NCBI GenBank assembly: GCA_902782955.1
Contig: CACZPD010000108.1
Span: 1 to 6,767, forward strand
DNA: 6,767 bases
Source of the DNA: an uncultured Erysipelotrichaceae bacterium
GTDB taxonomy: Bacteria; Bacillota_I; Bacilli_A; Erysipelotrichales; Erysipelotrichaceae
Reading direction: 5' to 3'
Below, one piece after another: positions 1-5,354 of the stretch (within the stretch, counting starts at the first letter, position 1; each line of letters starts with the position of its first letter). The notes beneath the pieces are model-generated. The model was not told the DNA's origin and did not search any database. It worked only from the letters and a program-made list of their open reading frames with translations. The translations under genes and the position numbers were made by a program.

Positions 1-549
1 GATCTTTTCCCGGAAGCCTTTCTTTACAACGACTTCCCGGATATTGTCCTTGAGGATCGTCTGTACCAGCAGCTGGTCCCTGTGCGGCAGGTCTTCGATA
101 TAGTTTTCACCGGTGCTCATTTCCGCAGCGGCCAGGGCATAGCCGTACCCGTAATCCGTAATGGAGGCGATATAGACACTGCTCTTCTCATCCGAGATCT
201 CGTCCATGACCGTACCCGGCGTCACGATGCGGATGACATCCCTTTCCACCAAGCCTTTGGCTTCCTTCGGATCCTGTACCTGTTCCACGATGGCTACTTT
301 GTAGCCTCTCTGGACCAGTTTCTGGATATACCCGGAGGCAGCGTGGTGCGGCACGCCGCACATCGGAACCCGATCTTTCAGCCCTGCGCTCTTGCCCGTC
401 AGGACAAGATCCAGTTCCCTGCTGGCCAGTTCCGCATCCTGCATGAACATCTCATAAAAATCCCCGACACGATAAAAAAGAAGAACATCGGGGTATTGTT
501 CTTTAATGCTCAGATAATGCTGCATCATCGGTGAATATTTCTCTGCCAT
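1..549 (-). CDS. mutS: DNA mismatch repair protein MutS, N-terminal part (gene continues past the left edge)
   Basis: MutS recognises mispaired and looped-out bases and recruits MutL in the cytoplasm. Reading the minus strand from the ATG at 549 gives 183 open codons with no stop before base 1. Residues 1-115 match the mismatch-binding domain I: SPMMQHYL near the start, then VGDFYEMF, where Phe31 and Glu33 are the F-x-E pair that wedges into the mismatch. RVPMCGVPHHA (60-70) and VTPGTVMDE (109-117) are further family signatures. Residues from about 120 enter the connector domain (GYALAAAEMSTGE). Full MutS is about 850-870 residues, so roughly a fifth is visible. The start is fixed because a TGA lies in frame upstream with no usable start codon between. 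The ribosome site is weak (AGG about 5 nt before ATG). Identification is very secure. Any downstream neighbour such as mutL lies outside the window. Confidence 0.97.
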   Translation of the reverse strand, partial: MAEKYSPMMQHYLSIKEQYPDVLLFYRVGDFYEMFMQDAELASRELDLVLTGKSAGLKDRVPMCGVPHHAASGYIQKLVQRGYKVAIVEQVQDPKEAKGLVERDVIRIVTPGTVMDEISDEKSSVYIASITDYGYGYALAAAEMSTGENYIEDLPHRDQLLVQTILKDNIREVVVKKGFREKI

Positions 550-559
550 AAGCCTGTAT

Positions 560-588
560 ATTATAGCATATTGCCGTATTTCTCAGCA
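560..588 (-). promoter_or_regulatory. Candidate mutS promoter with extended -10
   Basis: On the minus strand a perfect TATAAT (bases 565-560) is preceded by TGC, an extended -10. The -35 position at 17 bp (TGCTGA, 588-583) is poor, which an extended -10 can tolerate. The predicted start of transcription falls near 553, only 4-5 nt before the mutS ATG at 549, so the transcript would be nearly leaderless. An alternative -10 (TATACA, 608-603) would give a leader of about 48 nt, but its -35 falls in the T-rich flank of the terminator. Because the hairpin at 628-654 should stop read-through from the glycosidase gene, mutS needs a promoter in this interval. Confidence 0.45.
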
Positions 589-627
589 GAACATTAGATC
601 TCTGTATACACGGTGGAACGAATTTTA

Positions 628-654
628 AAAAACGTTCCATCTGAGAACGTTTTT
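628..654. terminator. Bidirectional intrinsic terminator
   Basis: AAAAACGTTC (628-637) and GAACGTTTTT (645-654) are perfect reverse complements around a 7-nt loop. Each strand ends its hairpin in a run of T: plus continues CTATTTT, minus continues TTAAAATT. On the minus strand this is the first credible stop for the glycosidase transcript, giving it a 3' untranslated region of about 190 nt and separating it from mutS. On the plus strand it would stop transcription antisense to mutS. A second, overlapping pairing exists between TGGAACG (614-620) and CGTTCCA (633-639). Confidence 0.7.
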
Positions 655-679
655 CTATTTTCGGACCTGTACTATTTTT

Positions 680-706
680 ATGACAGGTATACAGTATATT
701 TGTAAT
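680..706 (+). promoter_or_regulatory. Promoter-like boxes for the candidate small RNA
   Basis: ATGACA (680-685) matches the -35 consensus TTGACA at 5 of 6 positions and TGTAAT (701-706) matches TATAAT at 5 of 6. The spacer is 15 bp, shorter than the ideal 17. Transcription would begin about 710-713, where the closing stem of the candidate RNA begins. That coincidence supports both calls, but AT-rich spacers often contain such boxes by chance. Confidence 0.3.
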
Positions 707-708
707 AG

Positions 709-839
709 CGAAGATTGTCCTATTTTTCGTTGGCACTAGAGTCCCCCTCTGACGCCAGATATGTCTGGAAATTTTCCGGCAGTCTTCAATTTCTGAAGAA
801 CGCTTCCGATACCTTTCCCGTCGGAAGTTTTCTTTTTTT
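709..839 (+). ncRNA. Candidate structured small RNA, no family recognised
   Basis: This plus-strand stretch contains no convincing ORF but can fold. A closing stem pairs GAAGATTG (710-717) with CAGTCTTC (780-787), eight pairs including one G-U. Inside it lie two small hairpins: AGAG/CTCT around a 5-nt loop (737-749) and CCAGA/TCTGG around TATG (755-768). An alternative pairing of GGC (732-734) with GCC (754-756) would enclose the first hairpin but exclude the second. Downstream, TCTTC (783-787) can instead pair with GAAGA (795-799), and an intrinsic terminator at 803-839 ends the unit. It is convergent with the glycosidase gene and would be antisense to that gene's 3' untranslated region. I compared it from memory with 6S, SRP, tmRNA, T-box and common riboswitches and saw no match. 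No plus-strand gene follows, so a free-standing RNA is likelier than a riboswitch. Confidence 0.35.
803..839 (+). terminator. Intrinsic terminator oriented on the plus strand
   Basis: CTTCCGA (803-809) pairs perfectly with TCGGAAG (821-827) around an 11-nt loop and is followed directly by TTTTCTTTTTTT (828-839). Read on the minus strand the same hairpin is followed by CGTTCTTC, which is not a U-tract, so it serves the plus strand. No plus-strand protein gene lies upstream, which is the main argument that something non-coding is transcribed there. It ends immediately before the stop codon of the convergent glycosidase gene. Confidence 0.65.
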
Positions 840-840
840 G

Positions 841-3267
841 TTATTCCGTGAGGATCTGTTCCAGCACCCTGGCGCAGCACCGGCAGACCGTTTCCTTGCG
901 GAGCTGTCCTTTCCGGTATGCTTTCCGCAGGGCATTCACGACGCTGATCCCGCCCGGCATGATGAGATCGACGCCGGCATTCAGACATTCCGCCTCATCC
1001 GCCCTGTCTTTCGCGGTGGAAAGCCAGTCCGTCATCACGATGCCCTCAAATCCCCATTCACCTCTCAGGATATCCGTGCATAATTCCCTGTTATTCGCGC
1101 AGTATACATCATTGATCTTGTTGTAGGCAGACATGACCGCTTTCGGAGCCGCTTCCCGTACAGCGATCTCAAAACCTCTCAGATAGATCTCCCGGAGTGT
1201 TTTCTCATCCACATCCGAAGAGTTGTACATTCGGTTTCCCTCCTGGTTGTTTGCCGCAAAATGCTTGATCGTCACAAAACATCCGGATTTCTCCTGCACG
1301 CCTCTTGTCACGGCTGCTGCGAACTTTCCGGACAGCAGCGGGTCTTCACTGTAATACTCAAAATTACGTCCGCAGAGCGGGTTCCGCACGATATTCAGTG
1401 CCGGTGCCAGCCACCATGTGACCCCGTATTCCTTCATTTCCTCACTGAGCGCCCTGCCCATCTCTTCGGCAAGTGCAGTATTCCAGCTCTGCGCAACTGC
1501 CGCAGCCACAGGAAAACCTGTCACGAACTGATACAGCACCGTTTCCTTTTCCGGATCGCCCAGAATCATCCCGGTCAGACGTTCCGGCAGGAATTCATAT
1601 AAAGAGATCGCCTGGTCAACTGCTTTGATCCGGTCTTTTTTGTTTATCGTGGAACGGCGCTGGATCCGCAGACCCGCAGGTCCGTCACAGAGCTCCCGGT
1701 TGGGAATGCCCCGGTCCAGGAACGCCGCAGTCGTATGTCCCACCGCACCGGGCACACAGAAACCCCTGTTTTCCCCGAACAGTCCTGTACCGGCACAGAA
1801 TCCCAGCATTTCCTGCACAGACAGGCTGTAAAGTACCTGTTCCGTGCGGGCAGAGATCCTGTCCTTGCGCAGTGCATAGGTATAGATCATCGTTTCAATA
1901 TCCGGATCGACTGAAATGACCGGTATGGTATCCGGTATGTTTTCGGGTGTGACCTTGTTTTCATGAAGCTCAGAGACCGGCGTTTCCGGAACGCAGAGAT
2001 TCCGGTGACGGCTCAGCACGATACGTTTTGACAATATCAGTTTCGCTGCCGGAATCGTCTCTTTTGAGGATTTCCCGATGCGTACGATATACGCACCTGC
2101 CTCCAGGTAAGTCTCCGCTTTTTCTTCGCTGTAAGAGGACAGTCGGGACAGCGGGAAACAGAGAACCAGCTCCTCCGACTCTCCCGGTGCCAGTTCTTTT
2201 GTTTTCGCAAAAGCCGCAAGACGCTGGTATTCCTTTGCCTCACCGTCCTGCGGACAGCTGACATAGACCTGGACAACTTCTTTTCCTTTATATGTTTCAC
2301 CGGTGTTTGTCACATTCACTGACACCCTGACCATATCTTTTTCTGCCGAAACATCTGTTGTTTCCAATTTGAACTGCGTATAACCAAGACCGTAACCAAA
2401 CGGATAGAGCGGTTTTTTCAGGAAACTGTCAAACCACCGGTATCCTACATAAATGCCTTCTTTATAACGGGTATGTTCCCAGTGACCGAATGTATCCGTA
2501 AACGGATAATCCGAATAGCTGTGCGCCCAGGTGACAGCCAGTTTCCCGGAGGGAACACGGCTTCCGGTCAATACCGCTGCCAGTGCATTGCCACCTTCCA
2601 TCCCGAGCTGGTTCATGTAAACGAGCGCATTTATGCCGGAGATCTCCGCCAGCGGGGATAGATCCAGCACTGCGCCGGCATTCAGCACCAGGATGAACCT
2701 GGCATATGCATCTGCGCAGATCCGGATGTTTTCAATTTCCGTATCCGTCAGGCGGAAACTTCCCGCCTCATCTTTCCGGTCATATCCTTCCCCGGACTGC
2801 CGGGAAACGACATAGATACAGGTATCGGTCTCACTGTTATGGATCTCGTCTTCTGTGATCGGGTCACCGGAAGGATACCGGTATTCGGCAGTCATCAGTT
2901 CAGTCGTCAGATCTACATTGAAACGAAGGAGCTTTTTCCGGAACGCCCGGATATACGCTTCTTTTCCTTCTTTCCACAATCTGTCATATTTCGTGATCCA
3001 GTCTTTGGTCGTTATCGTGAAACCGGCATTCTCCAGTCCTTCCAGTACATTGACAGCGTGCCGGACATTGACCTCACCGCTGCCGCTGCCTCCCTGGATG
3101 GTATATGCCGCACCCGCACCGAACAGCGCTGCTGTACATGGCTGTAAAGGCAGTACCCCGTCATTTTCCAGCAGTACGATGCTTTCCGCCGCAAGTTCAA
3201 AGGCAAGCGCCTGATTTCTGCGCTCCCGTTCCGATACCGTATCCTGTAAAACCGCATTCGTCCGCAT
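841..3267 (-). CDS. Glycoside hydrolase family 3 beta-glucosidase-type enzyme with reversed domain order
   Basis: GH3 enzymes release sugars from the non-reducing end of beta-glycosides by a retaining mechanism. In most members the (beta/alpha)8 barrel comes first. Here the alpha/beta/alpha domain comes first (residues about 20-250: LLENDGVLPL, GGSGSG, SGEGYDR with Glu160 as candidate acid/base, LVYMNQLGMEGG). A fibronectin-III-like domain follows (about 325-400, KEVVQVYVS), then a linker, then the barrel (about 480-800). The barrel carries DGPAGLR (Asp528), GRNFEYYSEDP (633-643), KHFAANNQE (668-676) and VMTDW with nucleophile Asp747. This swap is known from Butyrivibrio fibrisolvens and Ruminococcus albus beta-glucosidases, and 808 residues fits that group. 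There is no signal peptide, so it probably acts in the cytoplasm on imported oligosaccharides. The ATG has AAGGAA 9 nt upstream. It is not frameshifted and all catalytic elements are present. Exact substrate (glucoside, xyloside or another) cannot be read from sequence. Confidence 0.95.
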   Translation of the reverse strand: MRTNAVLQDTVSERERRNQALAFELAAESIVLLENDGVLPLQPCTAALFGAGAAYTIQGGSGSGEVNVRHAVNVLEGLENAGFTITTKDWITKYDRLWKEGKEAYIRAFRKKLLRFNVDLTTELMTAEYRYPSGDPITEDEIHNSETDTCIYVVSRQSGEGYDRKDEAGSFRLTDTEIENIRICADAYARFILVLNAGAVLDLSPLAEISGINALVYMNQLGMEGGNALAAVLTGSRVPSGKLAVTWAHSYSDYPFTDTFGHWEHTRYKEGIYVGYRWFDSFLKKPLYPFGYGLGYTQFKLETTDVSAEKDMVRVSVNVTNTGETYKGKEVVQVYVSCPQDGEAKEYQRLAAFAKTKELAPGESEELVLCFPLSRLSSYSEEKAETYLEAGAYIVRIGKSSKETIPAAKLILSKRIVLSRHRNLCVPETPVSELHENKVTPENIPDTIPVISVDPDIETMIYTYALRKDRISARTEQVLYSLSVQEMLGFCAGTGLFGENRGFCVPGAVGHTTAAFLDRGIPNRELCDGPAGLRIQRRSTINKKDRIKAVDQAISLYEFLPERLTGMILGDPEKETVLYQFVTGFPVAAAVAQSWNTALAEEMGRALSEEMKEYGVTWWLAPALNIVRNPLCGRNFEYYSEDPLLSGKFAAAVTRGVQEKSGCFVTIKHFAANNQEGNRMYNSSDVDEKTLREIYLRGFEIAVREAAPKAVMSAYNKINDVYCANNRELCTDILRGEWGFEGIVMTDWLSTAKDRADEAECLNAGVDLIMPGGISVVNALRKAYRKGQLRKETVCRCCARVLEQILTE

Positions 3268-3276
3268 AACCGATGA

Positions 3277-3328
3277 TTCCTTTCCCTTATACTCTCATCA
3301 TAACAGTCTTCAGCTTATCCGTAACAGT
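3277..3328 (-). promoter_or_regulatory. Upstream control region of the GH3 gene: ribosome site, -10, two direct repeats
   Basis: The minus strand shows AAGGAA (3282-3277), 9 nt before the ATG, and TATAAG (3291-3286), which matches TATAAT at 5 of 6. No good -35 stands at 17 bp (GCTGAA at 3314-3309). Around that empty -35 position are two exact copies of ACTGTTA (3307-3301 and 3328-3322), offset by 21 bp, two helical turns. A weak -35 with a direct repeat of this spacing is the layout of activator-dependent promoters, but the repeat is only 7 bp and could be chance. Confidence 0.35.
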
Positions 3329-3422
3329 TCCACGCTCTCAAAGGAAATGAAGCGGTATAAAGATAGTCCAAATCAGGACTTTCGAAAATGAAGCAAATTT
3401 GAACTGATGTTCTTCGGGGAGA
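3329..3422. other. Intergenic remainder between the GH3 gene and the PIN cassette
   Basis: No ORF is supported here. The only structures seen are a 5-bp inverted repeat AGTCC/GGACT around AAATCA (3365-3380) and the adjoining palindrome TTTCGAAA (3380-3387). Neither is followed by a T-run that would make it a terminator, so they may be protein-binding sites or chance. Confidence 0.3.
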
Positions 3423-3468
3423 TAACAGAAAACGGCCGCGCAAGAGCAGAATTTCTCTTGTGCAGCCG
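3423..3468 (-). terminator. Intrinsic terminator of the PIN/Xre-ImmA cassette
   Basis: The arms at 3433-3446 and 3455-3468 pair over 14 positions with one C-A mismatch and one G-U pair: CGGC with GCCG at the base, GCGCAAGAG with CTCTTGTGC above, loop of 8 nt. On the minus strand the hairpin is followed by TTTTCTGTT. It begins 5 nt after the stop of the PIN gene, so the cassette has its own tight end. Confidence 0.85.
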
Positions 3469-3473
3469 ATTTA

Positions 3474-3992
3474 CTACTCCTTTCCTTCTGCTTCCCTTAG
3501 TTGTTCAAGCCGTGAAAGGATTTCTGATTCCGGTAAACGCACCGCTCCGCCATTATTATCCAGAAGTCTTTGGAGGCAGATTTTTAACTCGTCAACGGTT
3601 ATCCGCTGCTGATTCCACAATTGATCCAATATACCCAGCGTCCCTATGAAATGCACCCCTTCACATTGTGCAGCTTTTCTAAGAGCCCTGTCTCCTGTCA
3701 GAAGTGTAATCTGTCTGTTTTTTGCAATCGCCAATGCAACGCGATCATGGATCGTAAGCTTCTTATAGGTATACCCATATTGCTCAGCGAGGAAGAATTC
3801 TTCGATGCTTATTTCAACAGGAACAAGTCCATACGAAATCAACTCCTGCCCAAGACCTGGAGGAAAAAGCAATTCTTCGTCAACAGCATCGTGGCTCATA
3901 ATGTATGTATAGGGTAACCGAAAAGGTACTTCCGTTTTTTTGATTGTTACAAAATCTATCCAAAAATTTGTATCACTGCTGATAAACTGCAT
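3474..3992 (-). CDS. PIN-domain protein, predicted toxin ribonuclease
   Basis: PIN domains are Mg2+-dependent ribonucleases and many are toxins of type II toxin-antitoxin pairs. The 172-residue protein starts with MQFISSDTNFW, placing the first catalytic acid at Asp7. Glu39 or Glu40 (AVDEELLF) fits the second, Asp83 (TIHDRVALAIAKNR) the third, and Asp101 (LLTGDRALRKAA) the fourth. The pattern ALAIAKNR..TLLTGD is the classic PIN core. The fold ends near residue 120; the remaining 50 residues are a helical tail (DELKICLQRLLDNN and a Glu/Arg-rich end), longer than in minimal VapC proteins of about 130-140 residues, perhaps for partner contact. The start codon follows the TAG of the upstream gene by 3 nt. 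A good ribosome site, GAGGTG, lies inside the end of that gene, so translation is probably coupled. The toxin role is inferred from family and gene order; all catalytic residues appear intact. Confidence 0.85.
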   Translation of the reverse strand: MQFISSDTNFWIDFVTIKKTEVPFRLPYTYIMSHDAVDEELLFPPGLGQELISYGLVPVEISIEEFFLAEQYGYTYKKLTIHDRVALAIAKNRQITLLTGDRALRKAAQCEGVHFIGTLGILDQLWNQQRITVDELKICLQRLLDNNGGAVRLPESEILSRLEQLREAEGKE

Positions 3993-3995
3993 ATG

Positions 3996-5036
3996 CTACA
4001 CCTCGTTATAGCAAAGCATGGAAAGGACATTATTATAAGGAATTTTAAGTAATTCTGCACCCCGCTGAACACTAATTTCTTTTTCATTCACAGCGCGATA
4101 AACCAGCTGCTCAAACAGCACAGGTTTTTCCTTTTCAATTCGTGACGGTTCGTTAGTCCTCCAACCTGCTTTCGAGGCTTTGATATAGAAATCTTTTGCT
4201 GCCGAAGCAGTAATAATATGGTTTAACTCCGCTCTTTTCGTCAACAGCATCATAGAGATGCCATATTCAACAGCTACAAGAACCATATCTCTGGTAATTG
4301 CAGATCTGCGGATTCCAAGTTCGCGTTTAGCATCGGATTCCGGAAACAGGAATGCCCCCCCAATAGCAGTCGCCATTTTCTCGATTTCCTTGTCATCCAT
4401 ACTTTCCGGCCATACGAACATCAGATGTGCAAGCTCATGAACAATCGTCGAACGATTCCGTTCAGGAGACATTTGAGGATTCAGAACAATGAACGGCCGA
4501 CTGTTTACAAAACCATTCATTCCTGAAAACTGATCATTTTCAATGCTGCATTCATATATGAGAATACCTTTATTTTCCAGTTTGCCAATCAGATTCTCTA
4601 TTGGACCATCCTGAGCAAAACCGAGATGTTTTCTAAGTGCACAGGCGTTTATTTCCGGATCTTGCGAAAGCGGGATCATATGGCAAACCGGAGCATCAGG
4701 AAGCACATCGCCGCCGAGTACTTCTACAGCGGTCATGAACCGGCTGAAATATTCCTCAACACACTCGCGTATATATTCCTGCTGAGTATTTGAAAGAGAG
4801 GAATTCTTCCGAAACTCACCATGCATAAAAACAATATTCTCATTTCGAACAGCCAGGAAATCAGAAACGCGAACTTCCAAGGCAGAAGCCAGCGACCGAA
4901 GAATTTCCATGTTCGGTTTTCTGTCACCCTTTTCATAATTCGTGATTGCCATAGAAGTCACATTAGCTCTTTCAGCAAGTTCCTTCTTGCTCATATGTTT
5001 ACGAAGCCGGTAAAACTTCAAATTTTTGCTAAACAT
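3996..5036 (-). CDS. Xre-family helix-turn-helix fused to ImmA/IrrE metallopeptidase (COG2856), predicted antitoxin/regulator
   Basis: The 346-residue protein has an N-terminal Xre DNA-binding domain (about 4-62: SKKELAERANVTSMAITNYEKGDRKPN) and a C-terminal ImmA/IrrE-type zinc peptidase domain (about 150-260). The peptidase carries HELAH (200-204, zinc ligands His200 and His204, catalytic Glu201), and a downstream Glu, probably Glu219 in EKMATAIGGAFLFP, is the likely third ligand. Family members such as ImmA and IrrE cleave Xre repressors; here both parts are one chain. The C-terminal 80 residues look helical, with SVQRGAELLKIPYNN resembling a second small helix-turn-helix seen in longer relatives. 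It precedes and overlaps regulatory signals of a PIN gene, a pairing predicted as toxin-antitoxin in comparative genomics. The start is set by AAGGAGG 7 nt upstream of the ATG. It probably represses its own promoter. Whether the peptidase is active, and on what, is unknown. Confidence 0.9.
   Translation of the reverse strand: MFSKNLKFYRLRKHMSKKELAERANVTSMAITNYEKGDRKPNMEILRSLASALEVRVSDFLAVRNENIVFMHGEFRKNSSLSNTQQEYIRECVEEYFSRFMTAVEVLGGDVLPDAPVCHMIPLSQDPEINACALRKHLGFAQDGPIENLIGKLENKGILIYECSIENDQFSGMNGFVNSRPFIVLNPQMSPERNRSTIVHELAHLMFVWPESMDDKEIEKMATAIGGAFLFPESDAKRELGIRRSAITRDMVLVAVEYGISMMLLTKRAELNHIITASAAKDFYIKASKAGWRTNEPSRIEKEKPVLFEQLVYRAVNEKEISVQRGAELLKIPYNNVLSMLCYNEV
3999..4004 (-). promoter_or_regulatory. 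Ribosome binding site of the PIN gene inside the end of the antitoxin gene
   Basis: GAGGTG (minus strand, 4004-3999) ends 6 nt before the PIN ATG and overlaps the last codons of the Xre-ImmA gene, immediately before its TAG. Ribosomes finishing the first gene would stop right at the start of the second, which fixes the PIN start and indicates translational coupling. Confidence 0.75.
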
Positions 5037-5043
5037 GATTTCG

Positions 5044-5089
5044 CCTCCTTCTGTTTACTTTATACAACTTTTTTAAGAAATGTAAACAG
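5044..5089 (-). promoter_or_regulatory. Promoter, paired operator and ribosome site of the Xre-ImmA/PIN cassette
   Basis: On the minus strand: -35 TTTACA (5086-5081, 5 of 6), a 16-bp spacer, -10 TATAAA (5064-5059, 5 of 6), then AAGGAGG (5050-5044), 7 nt before the ATG at 5036. The octamer CTGTTTAC (5089-5082) and its exact reverse complement GTAAACAG (5058-5051) bracket the promoter. Their centres are 31 bp apart, about three helical turns, so both face the same side of the DNA. One half-site overlaps the -35 and the other covers the predicted transcription start. This is a natural autorepression site for the Xre domain of the first gene. Confidence 0.7.
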
Positions 5090-5261
5090 GTGAGAATGTG
5101 TTTTTGCTTCCGGAGAAAGAATTGTTCCTAAACTTCGAAGCAGTACTCAGATCAAGCCTGAGTCTCTAACATTAAAAAGTTGTTGCCTTGTTCTTCTTAC
5201 AGGAGCCGGGAACATCTCTACTGCATGATGAGAATCATGAATATTGAAACCGCCTTGGAGC
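5090..5261. other. Non-coding spacer between the cassette promoter and the YbaK-type terminator
   Basis: Together with the promoter and the flanking terminator, this makes a gene-free stretch of about 318 bases. I support no gene in it. It contains two short inverted repeats: ACTCAG/CTGAGT around a 7-nt loop (5145-5163) and CATGAT/ATCATG around GAGA (5224-5239). Neither has a T-run. No direct repeat matching the other edge of the AT-rich cassette (3329-3422) was found by eye. Confidence 0.4.
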
Positions 5262-5301
5262 AAAAAAAAGGAAAAGGCGCAGCCGCTTTCACGACTGCGC
5301 C
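5262..5301 (-). terminator. Strong intrinsic terminator of the MATE/YbaK operon
   Basis: GGCGCAGCCG (5276-5285) pairs over ten positions, one G-U, with CGACTGCGCC (5292-5301) around a 6-nt loop. On the minus strand the hairpin is followed by TTTTCC and eight T. It lies 53 nt after the stop of the tRNA-editing gene and isolates this operon from the toxin-antitoxin-like cassette. Confidence 0.92.
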
Positions 5302-5354
5302 GAATTTATCAGGGTTATTCATCCCTAAAGCTGCACCCAATAAACAGGAATCTT

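Noticed and set aside
82..534. 150-codon open frame on the plus strand
   Set aside because: It lies wholly opposite the mutS coding region, which has unmistakable MutS motifs in its own frame; the plus frame shows no family features.
611..654. T-box-like antiterminator (GGTGGAACG followed by a terminator hairpin on the plus strand)
   Set aside because: The full T-box core is missing, upstream bases are mutS coding sequence with no room for a specifier stem, and no plus-strand gene follows.
2028..3214. Several 60-120 codon frames on the plus strand and one alternative minus frame within the GH3 gene
   Set aside because: They are shadows of the GH3 reading frame in a moderately GC-rich gene; none has recognisable motifs.
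841..3267. Possible gene rearrangement or chimera because the GH3 domains are in the wrong order
   Set aside because: The frame is intact over 808 codons, all catalytic elements are present, and this order is an established natural variant.
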